Shown: positions 15,886-24,077 of the stretch, piece by piece
Layout: each line of letters starts with the position of its first letter
Position numbering within the stretch: the stretch's first letter is position 1
Position numbers and translations under genes: made by a program
Origin: Lutacidiplasma sp049802875
Lineage (GTDB): Archaea; Thermoplasmatota; Thermoplasmata; Lutacidiplasmatales; UBA184
Assembly: GCA_049802875.1 (NCBI GenBank)
Contig: JBARNH010000018.1
Span: 1 to 64,000 of the forward strand
Reading direction: 5' to 3'
DNA length: 64,000 nt
Notes under the pieces: model-generated
The model's input: the letters and a program-made list of their open reading frames with translations, nothing else
What the model was told of the DNA's origin: nothing
Databases searched by the model: none

Positions 15886-16587
15886 GTGCCCTCCCCCTCA
15901 TCCTCCCCCGATCGGAGCCGCCCTAGACCCAAGGGCGACACGCTCGCGGTCCTGAAGTTCCTCGCGCTCGCGGGCGCCGACCAGACACCGGTCGTGGTCA
16001 CCTCGCGCGAGCTCGGCGAGCGGATCGGGGTCAGCCAGCAGGCGGCGGACCGATACCTCATGAACTTGGAGAAGAAAGGGCTGCTCACTCGCTCGTTGGC
16101 CCAACGCCGGCAGCGACTCGTGCTCACCCCCCGGGCGATGGGGCTGCTCCGGGCCGAGTACCAGGCCTACCACCGGATCTTCGAGGGGCCGGCCCGAATC
16201 TCGTTCTCGGGTAAGGTCGCCTCGGGGTTGGGCGAAGGACGATACTACCTGAGCCAGCCCGGGTACGTCGTGCAGTTCACCGAGCGCCTGGGCTACGTAC
16301 CGTATCCGGGGACGCTCAATGTCCGCGTGGACGGTTCGGCACTCCGAAAGGTCGAGCTGGTCGGGAACTGGACGGGTTTGCGGATCGACGGGTTCCAGGC
16401 GACCGGCCGTACTTTCGGGGGCGCGACGTGCTTTCCGGCGCGGATGAACGGTCACCCGTGTCACCTGATCCATCCCGATCGCACCCACTACCAAGATGTG
16501 GTCGAGTTCGTCGCGGCCGATTGCCTGCGCGACGCGCTGCGCGTCCGAGACGACGATCCGGTGCAGATCGACATCGAGGAGCCGTGA
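15886..16587 (+). CDS. ribK: CTP-dependent riboflavin kinase with N-terminal winged helix
   Basis: 233 residues from GTG at 15886, 4 bases after the SmAP stop. Residues about 18-85 form a winged-helix DNA-binding domain (VTSRELGERIGVSQQAADRY). Residues about 97-233 are the DUF120/RibK domain with FSGKVASGLGEGRYYLS and GYVPYPGTLNVRV. RibK makes FMN from riboflavin using CTP rather than ATP and is archaea-specific. The HTH-RibK fusion (RbkR-type) has been described as regulating riboflavin genes, so it may also be a repressor. It overlaps the next start (GTGA). Confidence 0.92.
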   Translation: MPSPSSSPDRSRPRPKGDTLAVLKFLALAGADQTPVVVTSRELGERIGVSQQAADRYLMNLEKKGLLTRSLAQRRQRLVLTPRAMGLLRAEYQAYHRIFEGPARISFSGKVASGLGEGRYYLSQPGYVVQFTERLGYVPYPGTLNVRVDGSALRKVELVGNWTGLRIDGFQATGRTFGGATCFPARMNGHPCHLIHPDRTHYQDVVEFVAADCLRDALRVRDDDPVQIDIEEP

Positions 16588-17609
16588 CGCGAGAATCGGT
16601 CGCGCGGTCCGTGGCGCACGACCGACGTCCCGACCCGGCCGCGCCGGACGCTGCCCGCCGGTTCGTCAACCAGTGGGTCGAATCGGAGGCGATCGGCGGG
16701 GAGCGGGTCTCCGCGTTCGTCCTGATCCTGAAGACGCGGGGATGTTACTGGGCTGATCAGAAGGGGTGCTCGATGTGCGGCTACGCCAAGGACACCCTCG
16801 GCCGCTCCGCCACCCCCGACGAGCTCGCCGAGCAGACCGACCGAGCGCTCGCCCGCTATCGGGGGGAACCGTACGTCAAGATCTACACCTCCGGCAGCTT
16901 CCTCGATGACCGGGAAGTCGATGCAGGGAGTCGGGAGCGACTGGTTTCGGCGTTCTCGGGAAAGGCGCGTCGGCTCCTGTTCGAAACGCTCCCCGAGTTC
17001 GCGACCCCCGAGGCGTTGGTACCGCTCCGAAGCGCGTTCACCGGAGAGGTCGAGGTCGCGCTCGGACTGGAGTCGACCGACCCGACGGTCCTCGCCCGGT
17101 ATGTGCACAAGAACGCCCCCCCCAGCGAGTACCTGGCCGCGGCCGCCCGCGTCCGAGGGCTCGGACTTCGCGCGAAGGCGTACCTGCTGCTGAAGCCTCC
17201 CTACCTCACCGAGGAGGAGTCGATCGAGGATGTGGTCCGGTCGGTGGAGGAGGCCGCCCCCGCCTTTGACGCGCTCTCGATCAATCCGGTGCATATTCAG
17301 AACGGCACGGTCGTCGAGTGGCTCTACCATCGGGGTCGGTATCGGCCCCCCTGGCTCTGGAGCGTCGTCGAAGTCCTCGCCCGGGGAGCCGAACGGAGAG
17401 GGACCTCCCGGCTCGTCTCCTTCCCGACGGCCGGCGGTCTGGCCCGGGGCCCGCACAACTGCGGGGAGTGTGACGCGCAGGTGCTCGCGGCGATCGAGGA
17501 GGCGTCCCTCTCCCAGTCGTTCGAGCCGCTCCGAGACCTGGACTGCGCGTGCCGCTCTCAGTGGGAGGCCGGGCGCGCCCTCGAACCTCTCGGAGTCGAG
17601 GCCGGATGA
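16584..17609 (+). CDS. radical SAM archaeosine-synthesis enzyme (RaSEA-like, Elp3-related family)
   Basis: 341 residues from GTG 16584. The radical SAM cluster motif is C-x7-C-x2-C (RGCYWADQKGCSMCGY), the spacing of the family annotated as archaeosine biosynthesis radical SAM protein. It is followed by KIYTSGSFLDDRE and EVALGLESTDPTVLARYVHK. The C-terminus has a cysteine-rich HNCGECDAQ and DLDCACRSQW. RaSEA works with ArcS to turn preQ0-lysine-tRNA into archaeosine at G15. ArcS is not in this window. The start overlaps the ribK stop and the stop overlaps the nadE start. Confidence 0.8.
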   Translation: MTRESVARSVAHDRRPDPAAPDAARRFVNQWVESEAIGGERVSAFVLILKTRGCYWADQKGCSMCGYAKDTLGRSATPDELAEQTDRALARYRGEPYVKIYTSGSFLDDREVDAGSRERLVSAFSGKARRLLFETLPEFATPEALVPLRSAFTGEVEVALGLESTDPTVLARYVHKNAPPSEYLAAAARVRGLGLRAKAYLLLKPPYLTEEESIEDVVRSVEEAAPAFDALSINPVHIQNGTVVEWLYHRGRYRPPWLWSVVEVLARGAERRGTSRLVSFPTAGGLARGPHNCGECDAQVLAAIEEASLSQSFEPLRDLDCACRSQWEAGRALEPLGVEAG

Positions 17610-18415
17610 CGGCGTGGGTCCCCAAACTACCCCCACACGCCATCCCGGCGATCCATCAGTTCCTCCGCGCGCACGCGCTCTCGGGCAGCGCCCACGGGTT
17701 GGTGCTCGGCCTCTCGGGCGGCGTCGACAGCGCACTCACCGCGCGCCTCGCCCGCGACGCCCTCGGCCCCGAGCGCGTCCTCGGGGTGCTCCTCCCCGAG
17801 GCGCGGTTCCCCTCGGCGTTGCGGACCGAGACCGAGGAGTATGCCCGAACTCTCGGGATCGAGTCCGTCACGATCCCGATCGACCCGGTCGAGCGCGCGT
17901 TCGGCGCACTCCTCCCTGAGGTCCGCGACCGGGTCACGGTCGGGAACACATCGACCCGGATCCGCATGACCGTACTGCACGCGCTCGCGCGCGAGCGCGG
18001 GCGACTCGTGGCCGGAACGGGCAACAAGTCGGAGCTCCTGCTCGGGTACTTCACGAAGTACGGGGACGGAGGTGTCGACCTGCTGCCCATCGGCGACCTC
18101 TACAAGACCGAGGTCTGGGAGGCGGCCGCCATTCTTCAGCTCCCGCCGGCGATCCGCGAGCGAGCGCCGACCGCCGGGCTATGGGAGGGCCAGACCGACG
18201 AGGGCGAGCTCGGATTGCCGTACTCGGAGATCGACCGGATCCTCTACGGAATTGAGCGGCTCCGCACCGAGGAGGAGATCGCCGACGCGACCCAGCTTCC
18301 GCTCGCGCGGGTCCACGAGGTCGCCGAACGCGTCGCCCGGAGCCGTCACAAGCGCCGCCCGGCCCCGGTCGCAAAGGTCGGGTTCCGGACGGTCGGGATC
18401 GACTGGCGCGAGTGA
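17606..18415 (+). CDS. nadE: NAD synthetase (ammonia-dependent)
   Basis: 269 residues. The ATP-pyrophosphatase P-loop LGLSGGVDSALTARLA, the VGNTSTRIRMTVLHALA and AGTGNKSELLLGYFTKYGDG segments and the PIGDLYKTEVWEAA motif identify NadE. It lacks a glutaminase domain, so ammonia is the direct nitrogen donor. It is the last gene of the four-gene SmAP-ribK-RaSEA-nadE operon and is translationally coupled by ATGA overlap. Confidence 0.94.
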   Translation: MTAWVPKLPPHAIPAIHQFLRAHALSGSAHGLVLGLSGGVDSALTARLARDALGPERVLGVLLPEARFPSALRTETEEYARTLGIESVTIPIDPVERAFGALLPEVRDRVTVGNTSTRIRMTVLHALARERGRLVAGTGNKSELLLGYFTKYGDGGVDLLPIGDLYKTEVWEAAAILQLPPAIRERAPTAGLWEGQTDEGELGLPYSEIDRILYGIERLRTEEEIADATQLPLARVHEVAERVARSRHKRRPAPVAKVGFRTVGIDWRE

Positions 18416-18466
18416 ACCGCCGGCCGTCGCCGGACGCGGGGCAGCGCCCGGCGGGCGCTCCCCAAC

Positions 18467-18473
18467 CTTTTAC
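18467..18473 (+). promoter_or_regulatory. TATA-like box before the TPD nuclease-like gene
   Basis: CTTTTAC, 45-51 bases upstream of the ATG at 18518, in the 102-base gap after nadE. Confidence 0.35.
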
Positions 18474-18517
18474 GCGACGAACGCTCGCTCCGCCCCATCC
18501 GACCGCGCACGTTTCCC

Positions 18518-19402
18518 ATGGATCGAGCGACCTACCAGCGACTTCTCGACACCCTCGTCACGTACGACGACGTCCACCGCGTCGCCCACGCGGAGCATTT
18601 TGACGAAGAGCTCCTCTTCGTCATCCACACGCACCGCGTCACGCGGGACGCGACCCGCCGGTTCTACGTCCTGAAGCGGCAGATGCCGCAGCTCGCCGCG
18701 CAATGGAAGCGCGGGCGCACGATGCTCGACATCTCCCGAGAGTGGAAGTTCCCGCCCGTCCTCCTCGGCCAGCAGATGTTGGGGGAGCTCGGGATCCCCC
18801 GCAAAAAGGTCTGGGGGACGTTCCTCCACCCGGAGACCGCCCCCGACGCTCGGCTGCGGCGCGAGGTCGAGGACCTTCTCGCCGCCGACATGATCTACTC
18901 CCCCCGCGGGATGGACCTCCAACGCGAGCGGGGGCGCAAAGGGGAGGAACGGATGCAGCGGTGGCTCGACAAGCACGGGATCGGGTTCCGCACCGAGAAA
19001 GACCTCCGGGGAAAGTACGCGAAGACCCCGGACGCGCTCCTCGACCAGCCGATCATCTTCTACGGCCAGAAGATCATGTGGATCGAGTCGAAGGCAAACT
19101 TCGGCGACGACGTGGAACTCCGCAAGAACCTGAAGCGTCAGCTCGGTCCGTACACCGAACTGTTCGGCGAGGGCGCGGTCGTCTACTGGTACGGGTACGT
19201 CGACGGCGCCCAATCCCCGGACGGGATCCTGCTCTGGGACGGGGAGACCTTCGAAGGGATCACGCCGATCGTACCACCTCGCTCCGAGGGATCTCCCGCT
19301 GGGCACCACTCCCGAGATCCCGCTCGACGACCGCTCCCGGTCCCGCCTCCTTCAGACCCAGGATCAGCGCACGCCGGGAACGTCGGCGCGCCGCCTCCTT
19401 GA
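18518..19402 (+). CDS. TPD-motif protein, archaeal homologue of CDIN1 (C15orf41) nuclease
   Basis: 294 residues. The N-terminal part has two helix-turn-helix-like repeats (TYQRLLDTLVTYDDVHRVA; SREWKFPPVLLGQQMLGEL). The second half has the GEERMQRWLDKHGIGFRTEKDL and KTPDALLDQPI (TPD) segments, then MWIESKANFGDD and YTELFGEGAVVYWYGY. This is a PD-(D/E)xK-like nuclease core related to the human CDAN1-interacting protein. Family function in archaea is unknown. The recognisable domain ends near residue 248. The last 47 residues are a Pro/Ser-rich tail antisense to hisS. Confidence 0.8.
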   Translation: MDRATYQRLLDTLVTYDDVHRVAHAEHFDEELLFVIHTHRVTRDATRRFYVLKRQMPQLAAQWKRGRTMLDISREWKFPPVLLGQQMLGELGIPRKKVWGTFLHPETAPDARLRREVEDLLAADMIYSPRGMDLQRERGRKGEERMQRWLDKHGIGFRTEKDLRGKYAKTPDALLDQPIIFYGQKIMWIESKANFGDDVELRKNLKRQLGPYTELFGEGAVVYWYGYVDGAQSPDGILLWDGETFEGITPIVPPRSEGSPAGHHSRDPARRPLPVPPPSDPGSAHAGNVGAPPP

Positions 19403-20561
19403 GCTGGCGCGACATCGTGCGGGCCAATAGGTCACAGTCGGCGCTCAACCCGGCGCGACGGAGCTCCTGGACCAGTCCGATCGCCTCCGGAGTGAACTGC
19501 GGGGCGACCACGACGACGTAGGTATCGAGCGGAGGCTCGCCTTCGGGCCATCGACCGGCGCCCTTCAGCAGGATCTCGAGCGTCTGGTCGCCGATGGCGA
19601 GCCCGGCCGCCGGGGTCGGCGGGCCTTCGAACAGCTCCATCAGATGGTCGTACCGGCCGCCGCCGAAGATCGCGCGCCCCCCGTCCGCGCGGGCGTACGC
19701 CTCGAACACTGTCGAAGTGTAGTACGCGAGCCCGCGCACCACCGTTGGGTCGAAGACGACCCGGTCTCCGAGTCCGGAGCGCCCGAGCAGACCGAACAGC
19801 GCCGTGATCCGGGAGACGCCGGCGAGCGCGCCGGCGTCCGACCCCGGGGGAACGATCGAGGCGAGGTATCGGTCGAGCTCGGCCGGGACGACGCCCGCCC
19901 CGGCGGAGCGGAACAGCTCCGTGAGCTCCTTCGCGGCCTCGGCCCCGACGCCGACCGCGGCCAGTTCCCCCTCGAACTCCGCGGGCGGGATCTTGTGGAA
20001 GCGGTCGACGGCGCGGAAGAAGCGGGCCGACTCGCCCGCGCCGAACCGTCGTCCGAGCCCTTCGGCGATCGCGCGGTCGTTGATGCGGAACGCATAGAGA
20101 CCCTCGGCCCCGACCTCGTCGAGCAGCAGCGCCGCGGTGGACAGGAGGTCGGCCTCGGCTTCGACCCCCGGTACCCCGATCAGGTCGAGGTTGAACTGGA
20201 GGAACTCGCGGGTCCGGCCCGCCTGGGGTTCTTCGTACCTCCACGCCTTCGAGACCGTGAACCACTTGACCGGGAGCGGTTCGGATTTCGCGCGGTCCGC
20301 GAACACCCGCGCGAGCGACGGAGTCGTCTCGGGGACCAGCGCGACCGGTCGGTCCCCTTTGTCGTGGAACAACCAGGTCTCGGCCGCGATCCCTTCCCCG
20401 CTCTTGGTCTGATACAGCTCGAAACTCTCGACGCACGGGGTCTCCAGCTCCGAGTATCCGGCGCGTCGGGCGGCGGTCCGCATACGGCGGCGGATCTCCG
20501 AGCGGGCGCCCGCTTCCGGTGGGGGATAATCCCGAAAGCCGCGCAGGACCGAGGGGGGCAT
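19260..20561 (-). CDS. hisS: histidyl-tRNA synthetase
   Basis: 433 residues. Class II motif 1 region is RGFRDYPPPEA...YSELETPCVESFELY. Motif 2 is WFTVSKAWRYEEPQAGRTREFLQFNLDLIG. The HisRS-specific VVRGLAYYTSTVFEA and motif 3 (PAAGLAIGDQTLEILL) follow. The C-terminal anticodon-binding domain is VVVVAPQFTPEAIGLVQEL and RSRRALILGLKEAG. It charges tRNA-His, whose gene is at 49567-49674. Its 3' end overlaps the convergent TPD gene by 143 bases. Confidence 0.95.
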   Translation of the reverse strand: MPPSVLRGFRDYPPPEAGARSEIRRRMRTAARRAGYSELETPCVESFELYQTKSGEGIAAETWLFHDKGDRPVALVPETTPSLARVFADRAKSEPLPVKWFTVSKAWRYEEPQAGRTREFLQFNLDLIGVPGVEAEADLLSTAALLLDEVGAEGLYAFRINDRAIAEGLGRRFGAGESARFFRAVDRFHKIPPAEFEGELAAVGVGAEAAKELTELFRSAGAGVVPAELDRYLASIVPPGSDAGALAGVSRITALFGLLGRSGLGDRVVFDPTVVRGLAYYTSTVFEAYARADGGRAIFGGGRYDHLMELFEGPPTPAAGLAIGDQTLEILLKGAGRWPEGEPPLDTYVVVVAPQFTPEAIGLVQELRRAGLSADCDLLARTMSRQLKEAARRRSRRALILGLKEAGPGAVVERDLGSGAQREIPRSEVVRSA

Positions 20562-20591
20562 GCCCGCTGGACAAGGTCCCCGTTCTTTACA

Positions 20592-21713
20592 TTATGCGGG
20601 CGGAGAGGTACGGATCTCGGCGGCGAGCGGCTCTCCGCTCACCGCCTCGACCCCGGGCGGAGCCGAGTGTTCGACGACGGACTTCAAGCGCCGGTAGGCG
20701 CCGATCGTGCCGACGAAGTTGCGTTTCCGGAGTTCGACCGATACCGCGCGGAGTTCTTGCACGGCGGGTTCGATATCGACTCCCGCCGACCGTTCCTCCA
20801 TCATCCGGTCGCGGAGTCGGTGGAGGTCGGCCATCAGTCGGGGTTCGAGCACCGTCCACAACGCCACCGCACCCCGGGCGAGCACGCGTTCGGCGTCCGC
20901 TCGCCGTCCCTCGGCGAACAGCGTGCGCCCCTCTTCCAGCGGGCCGGTCGCCGGGCTCGCGTCCCCTCCCAGCTCCCGGATCGTGGTGACCATGACCTCG
21001 CCTTCGGCGACGAGGATCTGTCCCACCTCCCACTGTTCCTCGATGTGCGCGAGCGCGTCGCGGACGTGGGCGAGTCGACGTTGGGCCCCCCCCAGATCGC
21101 CGACCCCGATCGACCGGCGCACGGCTGTGAGCTCCACGTCCGCGCTGGCGGTCGGGAGCAGCTGGGCGAGCTCGTTGCGTCGACCGAGGAGCGACTCGTA
21201 CTCTTCGACGATCGAACTGGAGAGATGGACGAACATCTCCCGGGCGAGGATCTCGAGGGAATCGACATCACCGGCGAGGGTCGCAGAGTTCGCGCGCGAC
21301 GTAAAGTCAGTGAAGTCGACGCCCAGCCGGCGACCGACCTGGAAGTACTCGGCGAGGCGGTGCTGTAGCTCGGGAAGCCCGGCCGAACCGGTCGGGACCG
21401 GGGGAAGATCCAGGTCCGCGGCGATGGTGGGGGCGTGGCGAGACGGGAGGGTCGACGCGATACGCCCTTGCTCCGCGGTCGGGCCCGGCCGGCTCAAGAG
21501 TGCATGGGCCGGCTCGGTCCCGGCGGCGGGCGGTCTGGTGAGGTCGACCGTGGCCAACAGCTCGCCGATCGTACGAAGATATGTGGGGTCCGTGTCGCTC
21601 GTGACGCTGGCCGCCTCGCGAACGGCCGGGAACAGCGACGCCGAGAGGTGGCACTGCGGGCACGCCCCGTTCTCGTCCACCGAGTCGGCGCCGCAGGCAG
21701 GGCACGCGACCAT
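20592..21713 (-). CDS. zinc-ribbon and long-helix protein of unknown function
   Basis: 373 residues from ATG 21713. The N-terminus is a zinc ribbon (CPACGADSVDENGACPQCH). The rest is largely long charged helices (LQHRLAEYFQVGRRLGVDF, ILAREMFVHLSSSIVEEYESLL, ELTAVRRSIGVGDLGGAQRR), suggesting a coiled-coil or helical-repeat protein. I do not recognise a family beyond this zinc-ribbon/helical type. The frame is open upstream to 22463 only as antisense of tiaS, so the zinc-ribbon Met is taken as the start. It lies downstream of tiaS on the same strand with a 128-base gap that shows no gene. Confidence 0.65.
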   Translation of the reverse strand: MVACPACGADSVDENGACPQCHLSASLFPAVREAASVTSDTDPTYLRTIGELLATVDLTRPPAAGTEPAHALLSRPGPTAEQGRIASTLPSRHAPTIAADLDLPPVPTGSAGLPELQHRLAEYFQVGRRLGVDFTDFTSRANSATLAGDVDSLEILAREMFVHLSSSIVEEYESLLGRRNELAQLLPTASADVELTAVRRSIGVGDLGGAQRRLAHVRDALAHIEEQWEVGQILVAEGEVMVTTIRELGGDASPATGPLEEGRTLFAEGRRADAERVLARGAVALWTVLEPRLMADLHRLRDRMMEERSAGVDIEPAVQELRAVSVELRKRNFVGTIGAYRRLKSVVEHSAPPGVEAVSGEPLAAEIRTSPPA

Positions 21714-21841
21714 CGTTCTCCCTACGGGCGCCCCCGTCAGACCGTGCGTCCGAACCGCGTATCGCGGTAGGGGCGTGTTCCGCCGGTGCCCGAAGATGAT
21801 ACCGGGCGGCGGCTCAAAAGCTCTCGGACAGACGCCGCAGG

Positions 21842-23152
21842 TCAGGGTTCTGGCCCGCGCGGTGCCAAATGCCGTCGAGCCGACGGAGTCGGGTGATAGA
21901 CCCCCGCCGGGAAGGCGGTCGGCGCCTCCGCAACCAACGCCGCCTCCGGAGGCCAGCGACGGCGGCAGCCGGAGCACCGATACCCGCGGAGGTGGCCCAT
22001 CGATCGGGTCGACCGGCCGCAGACGTCGCAGCGGGGAGGCCGCGGGCGAGTTCGGCGGGCGCCGAGGGCCAGGAGCTCGATCCCCTCGATCCGGAACGAC
22101 GGCTCGGCGTTTCGCCCCCCCCAGAGCCGGACTCGGTCGCCGGGGAGGAGGGTTCGGGCGACCTGGGGAAGGGTCTTCGTCGGCTCGAAGGCGAGGCAGG
22201 TCATCGCGGAGCCCGCCGAATCCACGACCGAGAAGCGGACGTGCCCCCCCGTCAGGGTCACGGGCAGCGAGTCGATCGTACCGTCCACGATCGCCGAACG
22301 GAACGCGGAGAGCTCCCGGACGGGCCGCGGCGTGAGGTGATCCCCACTTCCCTGGTTCGTTCGGAAGAGGACCCAGCGATCCACCGGCTCCGAGCGCACT
22401 CGGCGTCGGGCGCCGAGGGGTGCGGCGGGGCGCGTTCCTCGCAGGCCGTAGAGGATCGGGCACGGGGTATGCGGAGCCACGAGCAGCCGGCGGGTGCGAC
22501 GGTCATCGCAGAGAAAGAGGTCGGGGTATTCTCGCCGTGCGTCCCGGACGCTCTCCGCGTCCACGACCCGGGGGTGATCCCATCGTTCGGGAGAGCGATA
22601 CGCGATGAGTTCCCAGGTGGGGCGGAGGCCCGGCCAGGCGATCGCCGCCGCGGCCCCCACGATCCCCCGCTCGCTGCCGGACGTACGGACGAACGCGCCG
22701 TGCCGCCGCAGCTCGTCGCGAACCGTCGGGACCGCGACGACCTCTCGGACTGCGGCCCAGTAGAGTGAAGCGGGAAGGGGTCGGTCGACGGCGACGAGGG
22801 CGGGGTCGGTTCCTGGTTCTCCCGTGCGCGAAGCGGCGAGGAGTCGCGTCCACGCTCGGTCCCGCCAACGGCTCGCTCGCCCCGTCGAGAGCCCTCGACC
22901 TCGAGCATACGACCAGACCGGCGCGCCGTCGATCTCGGCGATCCGCCGTCGCCGCCCGACTCCGACGCCGAATCGCGCGGAAAGAGCGGCGTTGCCCCGG
23001 GTCTTCCACGGAATGTTCGGATTCAACCGGACCAGCCGGGGCTCGCCGATGAGGTCGACCCCCATCGCGCGGGCCTCGACGAGGAGCTCGCTGAGGACCC
23101 AGGTCGTGCAGCCCCCTTGGGGGCTATCCGTGTCGTCGATCCCGACCCAGAT
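21842..23152 (-). CDS. tiaS: tRNA(Ile2) 2-agmatinylcytidine synthetase, apparent ATC start
   Basis: TiaS modifies C34 of tRNA-Ile(CAU) with agmatine. Domains: kinase-like TCKD at the N-terminus, FLD region (NQGSGDHLTPRP), OB fold (VTLTGGHVRFSVVDSAG; LPGDRVRLWGGR) and a C-terminal zinc ribbon (CDVCGRSTRSMGHLRGYRCSGC). The first ATG is at 23065. The indispensable motif GIDDTDSPQGGCTT is encoded in frame upstream of it, and between that motif and the upstream in-frame TAA there is no ATG, GTG or TTG. An ATC at 23152-23150, preceded by GAGGAG, gives (M)WVGIDDTDSP, the normal family N-terminus and 436 residues. It follows the oxidoreductase beta gene by 57 bases on the same strand. Confidence 0.85.
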   Translation of the reverse strand: MWVGIDDTDSPQGGCTTWVLSELLVEARAMGVDLIGEPRLVRLNPNIPWKTRGNAALSARFGVGVGRRRRIAEIDGAPVWSYARGRGLSTGRASRWRDRAWTRLLAASRTGEPGTDPALVAVDRPLPASLYWAAVREVVAVPTVRDELRRHGAFVRTSGSERGIVGAAAAIAWPGLRPTWELIAYRSPERWDHPRVVDAESVRDARREYPDLFLCDDRRTRRLLVAPHTPCPILYGLRGTRPAAPLGARRRVRSEPVDRWVLFRTNQGSGDHLTPRPVRELSAFRSAIVDGTIDSLPVTLTGGHVRFSVVDSAGSAMTCLAFEPTKTLPQVARTLLPGDRVRLWGGRNAEPSFRIEGIELLALGARRTRPRPPRCDVCGRSTRSMGHLRGYRCSGCRRRWPPEAALVAEAPTAFPAGVYHPTPSARRHLAPRGPEP

Positions 23153-23209
23153 CGTCCCACGCTCCTCGGCGGCCCAACGCCGGGTCCGAGATGAACGGAG
23201 CGGAAACCG

Positions 23210-24076
23210 TTAGGCGACGCTGGCGAGGAGCTTTTGGTACGCCGCGAGGTTGGGTTCGAGCGAGATCTCGGAACGAGCGGGGCCCTTCATCTCGCCGAGC
23301 AGCTTCGCTTCGAGACCCGCCCTCATCACTTCCTTGGGCCGATGCATTACCCCGATCGGGATCTTCCCGGCCTCCGTCGTATCGAGGTAGAGGCGGAACA
23401 TCGTCTTCCGGTCGGTCGGGTCGTACCCGTCCAGCTTCGAGACGTCCACGACCTTCTCGCGCCAGAGCTTGTACGTGTCGTTGTACGTCACGCACGGCGA
23501 GAGGTCCTCCACGAAGGCGAATCCGCGGTTCTCGTGATTGAACCGGATCGCTTCCTCCAAGACCGTCGTCATCGTCTTCGGGTCCCCCGAGAACGTGCGC
23601 GCGATGAAGTTCGGCGCGGGGATCGAGAGCGCGCTCAAGATCGCGTCGAACGGCGACTCCACGTTCCCTTCGAATCCGATCTGGCTCGTCGGGGACGGTT
23701 GCCCCTTCGTGAGCCCGTACGTCTCGTTGTTCATGACGATGTAAAGGATCGAGGCGTTCTTCTTGAACGCGTGCATGAAGTGGCCCATCCCGATCGCGTA
23801 GCCGTCGCCGTCCCCGCCCGCCGCGACGACGGTCAACGAGGGGTTGGCGAGCTTGACCCCCACGGCCTGTGCGAGGAGTCGTCCGTGCAGGGCGTGAATG
23901 CCGTTCACCTCGAGGAAGTTGTGGATCGATCCGGAGCATCCGATCCCACCCACGAGCACGAGGTCGTGCGTCGGGATCTTGAGGTTGGCCGCCGCCTTCT
24001 TGACCGCCGCCAGGAGGCTGAAGTCGCCGCACCCCGGGCACCAGATCGGCGGAACGGGCTTCGCCGATTGCACCAT
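23210..24076 (-). CDS. 2-oxoacid:ferredoxin oxidoreductase, beta subunit
   Basis: 288 residues. CPGCGDFSLLAAV and IGCSGSIHNF provide cluster/TPP-domain cysteines. The TPP-Mg motif is GGDGDGYAIGMGHFMHA...NNETYGLTKGQ. It also has SPCVTYNDTYKLWRE, typical of two-subunit archaeal 2-oxoglutarate/2-oxoacid oxidoreductases. It oxidises a 2-oxoacid to acyl-CoA with reduction of ferredoxin (a candidate ferredoxin is encoded at 41014). It is one base downstream of the alpha subunit. Confidence 0.92.
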   Translation of the reverse strand: MVQSAKPVPPIWCPGCGDFSLLAAVKKAAANLKIPTHDLVLVGGIGCSGSIHNFLEVNGIHALHGRLLAQAVGVKLANPSLTVVAAGGDGDGYAIGMGHFMHAFKKNASILYIVMNNETYGLTKGQPSPTSQIGFEGNVESPFDAILSALSIPAPNFIARTFSGDPKTMTTVLEEAIRFNHENRGFAFVEDLSPCVTYNDTYKLWREKVVDVSKLDGYDPTDRKTMFRLYLDTTEAGKIPIGVMHRPKEVMRAGLEAKLLGEMKGPARSEISLEPNLAAYQKLLASVA

Positions 24077-24077
24077 C

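Noticed and set aside
15552..16127. N-terminal extension of citrate synthase
   Set aside because: The stretch is antisense to the SmAP and ribK genes and has no homology; MAAPPRISKG matches the family start.
21714..22463. Long open extension of the zinc-ribbon gene at 20592
   Set aside because: It is antisense or out of frame to tiaS and has basic, low-complexity composition; the zinc-ribbon Met at 21713 is a natural start.
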